The notes under the pieces are model-generated. The model worked only from the letters and a program-made list of their open reading frames with translations, searched no databases and had not been told where the DNA came from. A stretch of 64,000 bases of DNA, from the NCBI RefSeq assembly GCF_030686865.1, contig NZ_JAQYUS010000002.1:186001-250000 (forward strand), in the 5' to 3' direction. The position numbers and the translations under genes are program-made. This DNA comes from Kaistella sp. SH40-3 (GTDB lineage Bacteria; Bacteroidota; Bacteroidia; Flavobacteriales; Weeksellaceae). Shown here piece by piece: positions 43,272 to 52,277 of this stretch; the first letter of the stretch is position 1; each line of letters opens with the position of its first letter.

Positions 43272-43353
43272 GAAATCTCTCATAATTATCTTTCTCTCAC
43301 TGATTTTCAAATTTCAAAGATGCAGATCTGTGATAAAAACAGCAACAATAAAA

Positions 43354-44169
43354 TCACTTCTTATTCATCGTCCAAATCATTGCTTTCTCTTTGGTCGCAC
43401 GGAAAATCGTATTATGATCTTGCTTTGGCTCGGCAGAATAATTCCATTTTAAATTAGGAAGATTTTCATTTTTAAGGAGGTTTGCTAATTTTTCAGTGTG
43501 CGTGTAGATATCAGGCGCATCAGAACCAGCGAACCAATATCGTTTCTCGGTGTTCGGGAATTTTGCCAATTGATCTTTTGCAGTTTTTTCAATTTCATAA
43601 TTATTCCACCAAATTGAAGGATCAAATGCAATATAGTAATCGAATAAATTGGGTTCTAAAAACAAAGTCTCCGTAACGAAAAGTCCAGCAAGGGATTCAC
43701 CGATAATTCCTCTTTCGGAGGTCGTTCTAAATTTTTGATTGATTTCCGGAATCAGTTCGGTTTTAATAAAGTTCCGGAAATTTGCAGAACCACCAACCAC
43801 AGGCGCAATCTCTTTATCTTTTTCTACTTGCGTAGGTCCAGTTAAATCGCGTCTTCGTTCCGTATTTTCAATTCCAACTAATATTGTTGGTGGAATTTTA
43901 TTCGCCAAAATTAAGTCAGACAGCGTATTCGCTACATGAGAAAAATCTTCTTTCAAACCACCATCTGGCATATAAAGAACGGGATAAGAATCACTACCTT
44001 TAAAATAATCTGATGGAACCCAAATATTGATTACGCGGGTTTCTTTTAAAACCTTAGATTCTATATTGAGTGTTTCGTGAGTCGGAGTTTTATCGACAGA
44101 TAGTGGAATCGTAGTGCTACAATTAAAGAAGACCACAAGAAATACAAGATAAGAATAAACAGTTTTCAT
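43354..44169 (-). CDS. Putative esterase (alpha/beta hydrolase, IroE/Fes-like), lipoprotein
   Basis: This 271-residue protein starts with a lipoprotein-type signal (YSYLVFLVVFFNCST). The rest resembles enterochelin-esterase/esterase-D-like hydrolases: INIWVPSDYFKGSDSYPVLY, MPDGG, the nucleophile elbow in IIGESLAGLFVTETLF (G-E-S-L-A-G), and a C-terminal WNYSAEPKQDHNTIFRAT with the probable catalytic His. It may hydrolyse siderophore or ester substrates at the cell surface; the substrate is not decided. Confidence 0.85.
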   Translation of the reverse strand: MKTVYSYLVFLVVFFNCSTTIPLSVDKTPTHETLNIESKVLKETRVINIWVPSDYFKGSDSYPVLYMPDGGLKEDFSHVANTLSDLILANKIPPTILVGIENTERRRDLTGPTQVEKDKEIAPVVGGSANFRNFIKTELIPEINQKFRTTSERGIIGESLAGLFVTETLFLEPNLFDYYIAFDPSIWWNNYEIEKTAKDQLAKFPNTEKRYWFAGSDAPDIYTHTEKLANLLKNENLPNLKWNYSAEPKQDHNTIFRATKEKAMIWTMNKK

Positions 44170-44244
44170 GATTTTTGATTTTATGATGGATTTGAAGTAT
44201 TATGTTTCTAGGAATCTAATTTATAAAAATATTATTCGACAAAT

Positions 44245-44279
44245 AAAAAGGCAGCATTTAAAAAAAATACTGCCTTTTT
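44245..44279 (-). terminator. Terminator of the 180-residue secreted-protein gene
   Basis: AAAAAGGCAG (44245-44254) and CTGCCTTTTT (44270-44279) form a 10-bp stem with A/T tracts, 27-60 bp past the stop of the minus-strand gene that ends at 44306. Confidence 0.75.
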
Positions 44280-44305
44280 ATTTTAGTTCACTTTTTAGAA
44301 AACTA

Positions 44306-44848
44306 TTATTTACTGATTTCTTGTACTTGAATCTTTTTTCGTGAAAGATTTAAAGATCCTAATCTGGTTTCTTTCGGTAAAGTCCAGAGGTTGATAATTT
44401 TTTCTTCGTCTAAATCCTGCTGATTCGGATTAATCAATTCAATTTCATGAATGCTTTTTGTAGCGATAAGTAAATCATCGTTCATAATTAAGAATCCATC
44501 GACATAGAATTTTGTTTTCGGATTTGCTCCCAGGAATTCCCGAATTTCATTTTGAGTCTTAGTTTCCAAATGATCGAAAGTCATATCTACCAATATTAAT
44601 CCGTACTGACTTAAATTCGGATAGGTTTTCACATAGAGGTCTACTCCATTTTTAGGAGATTTCATCACTTCCATTTTAATGATTTTACTGGAAGGAATCT
44701 GCTTTATCAATTCAAAATTCGCAATGATGTTTTTATTAATGAGCACCGTTGGGTTATCCTTTTTCGAAAAAAGCAACTTTTCAAAATTTTGGGCGAAAGT
44801 ATTTGAAAACGAAATGAATGCAATTAGAAACAGTAGTTTTATTTTCAT
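44306..44848 (-). CDS. Secreted protein of unknown function
   Basis: This 180-residue protein has a clear signal peptide (MKIKLLFLIAFISFSNTFAQ). The mature part has beta-strand-rich segments (NFELIKQIPSSKIIKMEVMK, KSPKNGVDLYVKTYPNLSQY), which recall TonB-plug or secretin-style short domains but match no family I can name. The gene stands alone. Confidence 0.65.
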   Translation of the reverse strand: MKIKLLFLIAFISFSNTFAQNFEKLLFSKKDNPTVLINKNIIANFELIKQIPSSKIIKMEVMKSPKNGVDLYVKTYPNLSQYGLILVDMTFDHLETKTQNEIREFLGANPKTKFYVDGFLIMNDDLLIATKSIHEIELINPNQQDLDEEKIINLWTLPKETRLGSLNLSRKKIQVQEISK

Positions 44849-45000
44849 TGTCCTATTTTTATTTAAATCAAATATATAAAGATTTTTTGAGCATTTAGTT
44901 TTAATCTATAACATTCGGGAATTAATTTAAATTAAGATTTTGGTTGAAAAATGATGAAAATTTCGTTGCAGAATTTCTTTTGACTTAGTACTCTAAAGCC

Positions 45001-45028
45001 AAAAAAACTCCCGAAAAATTCCAGGAGT
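45001..45028 (-). terminator. Terminator of the RNase E/G gene
   Basis: On the minus strand ACTCCTGGAA and TTCGGGAGT pair, followed by a run of seven T, 31-58 bp after the stop. Confidence 0.65.
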
Positions 45029-45058
45029 AATAGTTGTAAGTACGATTTTTTGGTATTC

Positions 45059-46621
45059 CTAATTTGAATAACTCATTAATTCTTCTTTTTTAGAATTAAC
45101 CATTTTGTATTCTAAATATTTAAAGGAATCGCGTGGGATAATCGTTACCCATTTTTTGTATTTTAAATACCATTTCGTTTGAATACTCATCAAACCTTTG
45201 GTCAAATACGCTTCTACAAAAGGATGCACGTGTAAAAACAGTTTTCCTTTTTCGGTTTGGATCAAGTTTCGAATCACCTCTTCCATTCTTTCTACGACCA
45301 CAATTGGAGCTAGAATTTCGCCATCAATATTAGGATTGTCTTCCTTGGTTTTAATAACCATTTCCGGACGGGTTCTTTGTCTCGTTAACTGAATCAAGCC
45401 AAATTTACTCGGCGGTAAAATTTTGTGTCTGGCTTTATCGCGCTTCATCTCTTCTTTGAAATGTTCGTACAAATCACGTCGGTGATCTGGGTTGATCATA
45501 TCGATAAAATCGACTACGATGATTCCACCCATATCTCTCAAACGCAGTTGACGCGCAATTTCTGTGGCTGCCATTTTATTCACGGTCAACGCATGTTCTT
45601 TGTTGGATGCGCCTGCTCCGGAGGATAAATTATTCCCCGAGTTCACATCAATAACATGGAGTGCTTCTGTATGTTCAATCACCAAATAAGCACCTTTCGA
45701 ACTTGGAATGTTCACGTGTTTTCCAAAACTTTGCTTCATTTGTTTTTCTACGTTGTAGTATTCCATTAACGGAATTGGCTTGTCGTAGAATTGAACAATA
45801 TTTTTTCTTTCTGGCGCAATGACTTCGATATAATTTCGCATGTCTTCTACCATTTCTTCATCATCGCAAATAATAGAAACAAAATCTGCATTAAAGTTAT
45901 CCCGCAAAATAGAAGACGCTTTATCTTCTTCGCTCAAGACTTTACTTGGCACTTTATTTTTCTGTAGGTTTTTAAAAGCAGTTTCCCATTTCTGAACCAG
46001 TTGATTCATATCGTTATGGAGTTCTGCAACTTTTTTTCCTTCAGCAACTGTTCTAATGATGACACCGAAACCTTCTGGTTTAATGCTTTCAATTAAAGTT
46101 TTCAGTCTTTCTTTTTCTTCAGAATTGGTTATCTTTTTAGAAATAGAAACACTTTTATCAAACGGAATTAAAACCAAAAAACGTCCGGTTAAAGAAATCT
46201 GGGTAGATATTCTGGGACCTTTAGTAGAAATTGGTTCTTTGGTAATTTGAAGAATGACACTGTCGTCTTTGGCCAACACTTTATCAATCGTTCCATTTTT
46301 ATGAATTTCTTTTTGAATTTCGAAATTTTTTAATGAAGAATTGTGTTGTCTTTTGGCAACTGTGTCTTGTAGAAATTTTTTGTACGTAAGAAATTGTGGA
46401 CCTAAATCCTGATAATGCAAAAAGGCATCTTTCTCATAACCAATGCTTACGAAAGCAGCGTTTAGGTTAGGTGCCAGTTTTTTTACCTTACCGATAAATA
46501 AATCACCGACCACAAAGTCGCTTTTGTCCTCCTGTTCGTGGAGTTCAAAAAGCCGTCCGTCTTCCAGCAAGGCAATCTTCGACTGCTCATCTTCATGTGA
46601 TATAATCAGTTCTTTCTTCAT
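45059..46621 (-). CDS. rng: Ribonuclease E/G family protein
   Basis: This 520-residue RNase G-type endoribonuclease has an N-terminal S1 domain (GDLFIGKVKKLAPNLNAAFV ... SIGYEKDAFLHYQDLG, ~38-72) and the catalytic region with LHVIDVNSGNNLSSGAG and GGIIVVDFIDMINPDHRRDL (metal ligands Asp), followed by RQRTRPEMV. It lacks the long scaffold tail of E. coli RNase E, so it is the short form normal in Bacteroidota. It matures rRNA and degrades mRNA. It is often near HU, as here. Confidence 0.95.
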   Translation of the reverse strand: MKKELIISHEDEQSKIALLEDGRLFELHEQEDKSDFVVGDLFIGKVKKLAPNLNAAFVSIGYEKDAFLHYQDLGPQFLTYKKFLQDTVAKRQHNSSLKNFEIQKEIHKNGTIDKVLAKDDSVILQITKEPISTKGPRISTQISLTGRFLVLIPFDKSVSISKKITNSEEKERLKTLIESIKPEGFGVIIRTVAEGKKVAELHNDMNQLVQKWETAFKNLQKNKVPSKVLSEEDKASSILRDNFNADFVSIICDDEEMVEDMRNYIEVIAPERKNIVQFYDKPIPLMEYYNVEKQMKQSFGKHVNIPSSKGAYLVIEHTEALHVIDVNSGNNLSSGAGASNKEHALTVNKMAATEIARQLRLRDMGGIIVVDFIDMINPDHRRDLYEHFKEEMKRDKARHKILPPSKFGLIQLTRQRTRPEMVIKTKEDNPNIDGEILAPIVVVERMEEVIRNLIQTEKGKLFLHVHPFVEAYLTKGLMSIQTKWYLKYKKWVTIIPRDSFKYLEYKMVNSKKEELMSYSN

Positions 46622-46879
46622 TGTAATTTTAAGGAATTAAAAAATTTAGGGATTAAGGTTTTTAGATATCTAAATACTCAATTTTAAAATTTTAATTATT
46701 TCTTGTTAATGGTGTTTTACTGATTGTAGAGACAAATCGCCTAAAAACGGGGCGTTTATTAGGAATAATGAAACATTTTTTTCTGGATCTGAATCTGATG
46801 TAAAACAAAAATATAGCTGGTGAAATTTTAAACATATAAAAACACCAACTATATTGTTATATTGTAAATCGCAAAGAGA

Positions 46880-46969
46880 TTATTTTTTCTTGTGTCTGTT
46901 TGCTCTTCTTCTTTTCTTTCTTTTGTGGGTCGCAACCTTATGTCTCTTTCTTTTCTTTCCGCTTGGCAT
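46880..46969 (-). CDS. Very small basic protein (29 residues)
   Basis: The minus-strand frame from the ATG at 46967-46969 gives a product starting MPSGKKRKRHKVATHKRKKR and ending NRHKKK, over half Lys, Arg or His. An almost invariant small basic protein of this kind occurs next to HU and the RNase E/G gene in many Bacteroidota; I recall the pattern but not a function. It may bind rRNA or DNA. Its size and the conserved location support it, although no expression evidence is available from sequence. Confidence 0.7.
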   Translation of the reverse strand: MPSGKKRKRHKVATHKRKKRRRANRHKKK

Positions 46970-47014
46970 AATTTTAAATTTTTTGTTTGTAACTTATATT
47001 CTTTGTTTAGTTAT

Positions 47015-47305
47015 TTATTTAACAGGGACTTTCGTTTTGATCTTCTCTACGAAAGTTTTTGAAGGTTTAAAGGCTGGGATATTATGAGCAGGAATTTCAA
47101 TTGCGATGTTCTTAGAAATGTTTCTTCCTGTTTTTGCTGCTCTGGTTTTGATAATAAATGAACCAAATCCTCTTAGATATACGTTATCTCCATTGTACAT
47201 TGATGTTCTGATCTCCTGCATAAATGCCTCTATAACTTTCTGGGTTTCATTCTTTTCAGTTCCCAATTTATTTGAGATGGTGTTTACCAATTCTGCCTTT
47301 GTCAT
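47015..47305 (-). CDS. HU-family DNA-binding protein
   Basis: This 96-residue histone-like protein has KAELVNTISNKLGTEKNETQ (N-terminal helices), NVYLRGFGSFIIKTRAAKTG with the conserved RNISKNIAIEIPAHNIPAFK beta-arm region and a KTFVEKIK ending. It bends and compacts DNA as a dimer. It runs divergently from mutY, sharing a short 47-bp region. Confidence 0.96.
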   Translation of the reverse strand: MTKAELVNTISNKLGTEKNETQKVIEAFMQEIRTSMYNGDNVYLRGFGSFIIKTRAAKTGRNISKNIAIEIPAHNIPAFKPSKTFVEKIKTKVPVK

Positions 47306-47334
47306 TTCCTTTTTTTATTTATATTTTTGGTGTG

Positions 47335-47342
47335 CAAATATA
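47335..47342 (-). promoter_or_regulatory. -7 promoter box of HU gene
   Basis: Minus-strand TATATTTG fits TAnnTTTG, with TTTG complement at 47360-47363 as a possible -33 element (17-bp spacing). That -33 lies over the first codons of mutY. Confidence 0.6.
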
Positions 47343-47352
47343 ATAAGAATTT

Positions 47353-48393
47353 TTGAAAACAAAAAAACAAAATGCTGATTTTCTTCATGTTGGTAGGAAA
47401 CTGCTCGATTGGTATCAAATTCATGGTAGAGATTTACCCTTCAGAAAAACCAACGACCCATACAAGATTTGGATTTGCGAAATTATATTTCAGCAAACCA
47501 GAATAGAACAAGGTCTTAATCACTATCTGAATTTTATCCAAAGATTTCCCACTGTACAATCGCTGGCAAGCGCCGAAACTGATGAAGTTCTGCTCTACTG
47601 GAAAGGCCTGGGTTATTATTCCCGAGCACTGAATTTACACAAAGCGGCTTTGCAAATCGTTAATGATTTTAAAGGTATTTTCCCAACCGAACACCAAGAC
47701 CTATTAGAATTAAAAGGGGTTGGGAAATATACTGCTGCTGCCATTTCCAGCATCTGCTTCGGAAAAAAAATCGCCGCGGTTGATGGTAATTTCTATCGCG
47801 TTTTATCCCGTGTTTTTGCTGATGATTTTGATGTTTCAAATTCAAAAGCATTTGACTATTTCTCAGAACTTGCTTTAAAAACGATGCCCGAAAATGAAGC
47901 CGGACATTTTAATGAAGCCATGATGGATTTAGGTTCAGAAATTTGTAAACCCAGAAATCCTTTGTGCAATTCCTGTCCTTTGAATAAGGACTGCCTGGCT
48001 TTTAATTTAGGTAAGATTCCAAACTTTCCGATGAAAAGCAAGAAAGTAAAACCAACTGACTTAGAACTTCATTATTCTTTCGTAGAATTTGAAGGACAAT
48101 TTCTTGTGCGACAAAGAAAAGATGATTTCATCTGGAAAAAACTCTATGAATTCCCAATTGAAATCCCAGCAAATTGGGAACAGTATATCATTAAGCAAAA
48201 AACCATTTCGCATAAACTGACGCATAAAAACTTGACGATTCAAATGAATTATATTCGACTGGAATCAAAAGAGGTTTTTACCAAATTCGCCGATGAAAAT
48301 GATTTTGTAATTATGAATGAAGAAGAATCGCATGAAAAATCTTTCCCAAAACCACTGGAAAATTATCTAACTGAATGTTTTAAAACCAAATAA
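47353..48393 (+). CDS. mutY: A/G-specific adenine glycosylase MutY
   Basis: This 346-residue MutY removes adenine opposite 8-oxoguanine. The HhH motif LELKGVGKYTAAAISSICFG (~118-137) is followed by the catalytic Asp region AAVDGNFYRV (~139-148). The [4Fe-4S] cluster motif C-x6-C-x2-C-x5-C is present (CKPRNPLCNSCPLNKDC, ~198-214), and a C-terminal NUDIX-like domain recognises 8-oxoG. No ATG occurs in this frame before the conserved region, so a TTG at 47353 is the likely start. gldD follows 298 bp later. Confidence 0.93.
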   Translation: MKTKKQNADFLHVGRKLLDWYQIHGRDLPFRKTNDPYKIWICEIIFQQTRIEQGLNHYLNFIQRFPTVQSLASAETDEVLLYWKGLGYYSRALNLHKAALQIVNDFKGIFPTEHQDLLELKGVGKYTAAAISSICFGKKIAAVDGNFYRVLSRVFADDFDVSNSKAFDYFSELALKTMPENEAGHFNEAMMDLGSEICKPRNPLCNSCPLNKDCLAFNLGKIPNFPMKSKKVKPTDLELHYSFVEFEGQFLVRQRKDDFIWKKLYEFPIEIPANWEQYIIKQKTISHKLTHKNLTIQMNYIRLESKEVFTKFADENDFVIMNEEESHEKSFPKPLENYLTECFKTK

Positions 48394-48679
48394 TTTTTTT
48401 TTAAAATCACAAAAGTTTTAAGTTTAAAATATTTCGCATAAAGAACACAAAACACATGCGTCTGATTACTTTCTGAATTGCTTAATTGAATGCTTGCTGT
48501 AAAAAAAGTTCTTTTTTATGGTTATAAATTGGATTTCTACTTGAAACTTTCCATTTAAAATTGACTTGAAAAAGTCATTAAATTAGAGATTAGTGAAACT
48601 TTTGTGACTTTGTAGTTAAGCCTTATGATAAAATTTGTGGTCCTCATTTATCTTTACTAAAAAATTTAAAACTAATTCG
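48394..48679. other. Gap between mutY and gldD, no gene seen
   Basis: Nearly 290 bp of AT-rich sequence. In several Flavobacteriia ssb and gldE lie between mutY and gldD; no trace of either is readable here. Confidence 0.45.
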
Positions 48680-48687
48680 TATTTTTG
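48680..48687 (+). promoter_or_regulatory. -7 promoter box close to gldD
   Basis: TATTTTTG fits TAnnTTTG and ends only 4 bp before the gldD ATG, which would give an almost leaderless mRNA. No convincing -33 element is seen. Confidence 0.45.
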
Positions 48688-48691
48688 CGCA

Positions 48692-49249
48692 ATGTTTAAA
48701 AAACTCATTTTCACTTTTTTAGGATTTGTTCTGCTTTCTTGTGCTAAAGAAGCACAGCCAAAACCTTCTGGTGAACTTCGTTTAGAATATCCCAACCCGA
48801 AATATCAAAAATTTACATCGCCATGTAATTTTGGTTTTGACTACTCTGATTTCGCCAAAGTTAGAGAGGCAAAAAATCCGTGCTGGTATTATATTGAGTA
48901 TCCGGAAATGAAAGCGAAAGTTTTTATTACTTATTTTCCCATTAAAAATGATTTTGATTTGCATGTAAGAGAATCAGAGAAAATGGTTTATGAGCATACG
49001 ATTAAGGCGAGTTCGATCGACACCAAATCTTTCAGCTTTCCAGCTAAAAAAGTGTTTGGAAATTTTTATGAATTAAAAGGACAAAGCGCTTCGAATCTAC
49101 AGTTTTTCGTAACCGATTCTACCAGACATTATGTAACCGCAAATTTATATTTCAATACCCGACCAAAACCTGATTCATTGGCACCAGCGGTAGAATACAT
49201 TAAAAAAGATATGATGCATTTGATTGAAACTTTTGAGTGGAAGAAATAG
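48692..49249 (+). CDS. gldD: Gliding-motility lipoprotein GldD
   Basis: The frame opens at 48635, but the lipoprotein signal MFKKLIFTFLGFVLLSCAKE points to the ATG at 48692 (185 residues). The remainder has the GldD pattern: GELRLEYPNPKYQKFTSPCN, CWYYIEYPEMKAKVFITYFP, FVTDSTRHYVTANLYFNTRP and a final HLIETFEWKK. GldD belongs to the gliding/type IX secretion set in Flavobacteriia, yet also occurs in non-gliding relatives. It lies downstream of mutY. Confidence 0.9.
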   Translation: MFKKLIFTFLGFVLLSCAKEAQPKPSGELRLEYPNPKYQKFTSPCNFGFDYSDFAKVREAKNPCWYYIEYPEMKAKVFITYFPIKNDFDLHVRESEKMVYEHTIKASSIDTKSFSFPAKKVFGNFYELKGQSASNLQFFVTDSTRHYVTANLYFNTRPKPDSLAPAVEYIKKDMMHLIETFEWKK

Positions 49250-49370
49250 CAATGAGTAACTGTGAAAATTTAGATAAACTATTTTAAATTATATATAAAG
49301 AAGCTGCAACGTGGCGATTTAAATAAAAAAACAGGATAAAATCCTTTAAAAAAATAAAAACAAATTAGAT

Positions 49371-50291
49371 ATGAAATTATTAGTTGTTGGTTCAGTAGCA
49401 TTTGATGCGATCGAAACACCTTTCGGAAAAACAGATAAAATTTTGGGTGGCGCAGCAACCTACATCAGCATCGCTTCGTCTATTCTTAATGTAAAGTCTG
49501 GAATTGTTTCAGTAGTTGGTGGTGATTTCCCACAAAGCGATCTAGATATGCTTACTGGAAGAGGCGTAAATATCGAAGGAATTGAAATCATCAAAGAAGG
49601 AAAAACTTTTTTCTGGAGCGGTAAATACCACAACGATTTAAATTCAAGAGACACTTTGGTGACCGAAGTAAATGTTTTAGAAAACTTCGATCCGAAAATC
49701 CCTGAATCAATGCAAGATGCGGAGATTTTATTATTAGGAAATCTTCATCCTGGCGTACAACTTTCTGTATTAGAAAAAATGCGTAACCGTCCAAAATTGG
49801 TTATTCTGGATACCATGAATTTCTGGATGGATTCAGCGTTGGATATTTTATTGCAAATGATTGCAAAAACTGATGTCATCTCTATTAATGATGAAGAAGC
49901 GAGACAACTTTCTGGTGAATATTCACTAGTGAAAGCGGCTCAGAAAATTCATGCCATGGGACCAAAGTTCGTGATCATTAAAAAAGGAGAACACGGTGCA
50001 TTATTATTCCACGAAGGTAAAGTATTTGCAATCCCTGCTCTTCCACTAGAAGATGTTTTTGATCCAACCGGTGCAGGAGATACTTTTGCAGGTGGTTTTG
50101 CCTCTTATTTAGCAAAGAAAGAAGATTTCTCTTTCGAAACCATGAAATCTGCCTTAATCGTAGGTTCTGCAATGGCTTCATTCACCGTAGAGAAATTCGG
50201 AACTCAGCGTTTGGAAGAAGTAACAGAAAGTGAAATGATTGCCAGAATTAAAAGTTTTAAAGAATTAACTACTTTTGAAGTTGAAGTTTAA
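49371..50291 (+). CDS. PfkB-family carbohydrate/nucleoside kinase
   Basis: This 306-residue ribokinase-fold kinase has KLLVVGSVAFDAIETPFGKT (~2-21), GGAATYISIASSILN, and the catalytic/anion-hole motif DPTGAGDTFAGGFASYLAKK (~229-248). It phosphorylates a sugar or nucleoside with ATP; the substrate is unknown, though adenosine-kinase-like proteins of this type are common in Bacteroidota. It is followed by two prolyl-isomerase genes on the same strand. Confidence 0.92.
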   Translation: MKLLVVGSVAFDAIETPFGKTDKILGGAATYISIASSILNVKSGIVSVVGGDFPQSDLDMLTGRGVNIEGIEIIKEGKTFFWSGKYHNDLNSRDTLVTEVNVLENFDPKIPESMQDAEILLLGNLHPGVQLSVLEKMRNRPKLVILDTMNFWMDSALDILLQMIAKTDVISINDEEARQLSGEYSLVKAAQKIHAMGPKFVIIKKGEHGALLFHEGKVFAIPALPLEDVFDPTGAGDTFAGGFASYLAKKEDFSFETMKSALIVGSAMASFTVEKFGTQRLEEVTESEMIARIKSFKELTTFEVEV

Positions 50292-50382
50292 CATTCTTTG
50301 AATTACAGAATCTGAAGAGTTCAGTCTAAGACAGAAAAATTGATTTTAGGTTTAATCTTCAAATAAAAAGACAGATAAAAAT

Positions 50383-52212
50383 ATGAGAAAAATATTCGGT
50401 GTAGCGATGATGTTGGCTTTAGGCGGTGCCTTGTCTGCACAATATATGATTGTAGGGAAAGACAGTATTTCGCTTCAACAATTTAAAAAAGACAATGCCT
50501 ACGGTTTAGAAAATACGGGCGTTGAAAACACCATAAATACCACCACCAATTTCTATTTATTTCAGCAGTTTGCAGCAGATAAAAAAGCAGATACACTGAC
50601 CTATTTCCGGGAGAAAATGGCAGATAAAGAAGGAGAACTGCGCGGCAAATATTTTTTCCCAACTCAGATTATTGATCCTGTTTTAAACGCTTATGTTAAA
50701 GACAATCAGACTGAAAAGGAAGTTCAGGTTTTTATTTTAGAAAAAACACCGGGCGACACGATCGATTATCTGCAGGTTTACAATGATGTGAAATCGGGCA
50801 AAATGACCATGGAAGATGCGATTTCTAAATACACGAAATCAAATCCAAAACCACTTTACCTGAAACCGGGAAGTTTGGATAATCAAATGTATTCTGCCAT
50901 TAAAAACTTGCCGAATAATACGATGACCCAATTTTTCGACACGCCATCTTATGTTGGATTTGCGAAAGTTTTAAATTCCAGACCGAGTTTGGGTTATATG
51001 GTTTTTGGCACCATTTCTTTTCCGAAAGATGAGAATGCGGCGACCATAAAAGAAAGTATTTACAAAGATTTAAAAGCTGGAAAAACTTTTCAGGAAGTGG
51101 CAAAATTATACGGAGCCAACGAACATGAAAAAGATAATGGCGGTGTAATTATGGGTTCACCAACTTTGCCAGATGAAGTTTATGAATTATTCAAAGGACA
51201 GAAAGCAGGTTATTATACCCCAGAACCTCTCCTATTTGTGGACAAATATTTTGTTTTCAACATTTATAATGTAGAACCTTACGTTTTGACAGAAAAAAAC
51301 AGAGCGTTTTTCTTAAGAGAAATGAACAACTCGCTTTACGCAGAAACTTTGCAAGATAATATGACTGCCTATTTAAAAACAGATCCTTCTTACAAAGAGT
51401 TTCCTGCTTTTAACCAAGTCAAAAAATCATATGCGAATTTAATAGCGGCAAAAGACAGCGAAGTTCTTTTTCAATACAAAGGCGAAAAAGTAACCGCGGG
51501 TTTCATTAAAGAAATGATTGGTGATAAAAAAGAAGATGCTGCAAAATTAACTCCAGCAGTTTGGGCAGAAGCTATTCAAAATATCAATGGTCAGGAATTG
51601 CTGAGAATTTACAGCAAAAACTTTACGAAGTTGAAGAATGTAAAAGAGGAAATGGAGGCTTTCAAAAAATCTCTTTATTCTGATTATATTTTCTCTAAAT
51701 ATTTGACAGAGGAAATGGCAAAACACCCGGAATGGCTAACTGAACAGTACAACCAAAATAAAGCAAAATATTTTTGGGGCGAAAGAGCGGAAGGTCGTGT
51801 CGCCATTATTGATGATCCAAAACTAACCAAAGAAATTGCGAAAGACATTAAAGATGCGAAGAACTGGGAAACATTAAAAGCGAAATTTGCCGGAAAACTG
51901 AATGCTAAAAAACAAGTCCTGGTTCAGTTTGAAAAAGGCGAAATGTCTAAAGAGGCCGATGTTTTCACGCAATACAATGTTCCTTTTAAAACCGGAGTTC
52001 ACGAAACCAAAATGGGCGACAAAACTCTGGTCATTGCAGTTGATAAATTACTGGCACCTTCGCAAATGACGCAAGAAGAAGCGGCAGAAGAATTGAGAGA
52101 TGCGGTGAACGAGAAAAAGCTAAATGAAATCATCGCTTTACAAAAAGCGAAAACCAAAATCGTGATTCAACCCGAGTTTTTAAAAGATTTGGAAAAGAAT
52201 TTTAAGAAATAA
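50383..52212 (+). CDS. Periplasmic peptidylprolyl isomerase, PpiC-type
   Basis: This 609-residue protein has a signal peptide (IFGVAMMLALGGALSAQ). A parvulin-like PpiC domain lies at ~210-305: LGYMVFGTISFPKDENAATI, then KAGKTFQEVAKLYGANEHEK, NGGVIMGSPTLPDEVYELFK and QKAGYYTPEPLLFVDKYFVF. The long C-terminal helical part (~330-609) is probably the chaperone region. It lies 65 bp before a SurA-like gene, suggesting a joint role in outer-membrane protein folding. Active-site residues of the parvulin fold cannot be checked without alignment. Confidence 0.85.
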   Translation: MRKIFGVAMMLALGGALSAQYMIVGKDSISLQQFKKDNAYGLENTGVENTINTTTNFYLFQQFAADKKADTLTYFREKMADKEGELRGKYFFPTQIIDPVLNAYVKDNQTEKEVQVFILEKTPGDTIDYLQVYNDVKSGKMTMEDAISKYTKSNPKPLYLKPGSLDNQMYSAIKNLPNNTMTQFFDTPSYVGFAKVLNSRPSLGYMVFGTISFPKDENAATIKESIYKDLKAGKTFQEVAKLYGANEHEKDNGGVIMGSPTLPDEVYELFKGQKAGYYTPEPLLFVDKYFVFNIYNVEPYVLTEKNRAFFLREMNNSLYAETLQDNMTAYLKTDPSYKEFPAFNQVKKSYANLIAAKDSEVLFQYKGEKVTAGFIKEMIGDKKEDAAKLTPAVWAEAIQNINGQELLRIYSKNFTKLKNVKEEMEAFKKSLYSDYIFSKYLTEEMAKHPEWLTEQYNQNKAKYFWGERAEGRVAIIDDPKLTKEIAKDIKDAKNWETLKAKFAGKLNAKKQVLVQFEKGEMSKEADVFTQYNVPFKTGVHETKMGDKTLVIAVDKLLAPSQMTQEEAAEELRDAVNEKKLNEIIALQKAKTKIVIQPEFLKDLEKNFKK

Positions 52213-52277
52213 TTATAATAAAAAATGCATGTTATTTCGTTTAGAATGATAATTTTGCAAATCGATAAAAAATAGAT

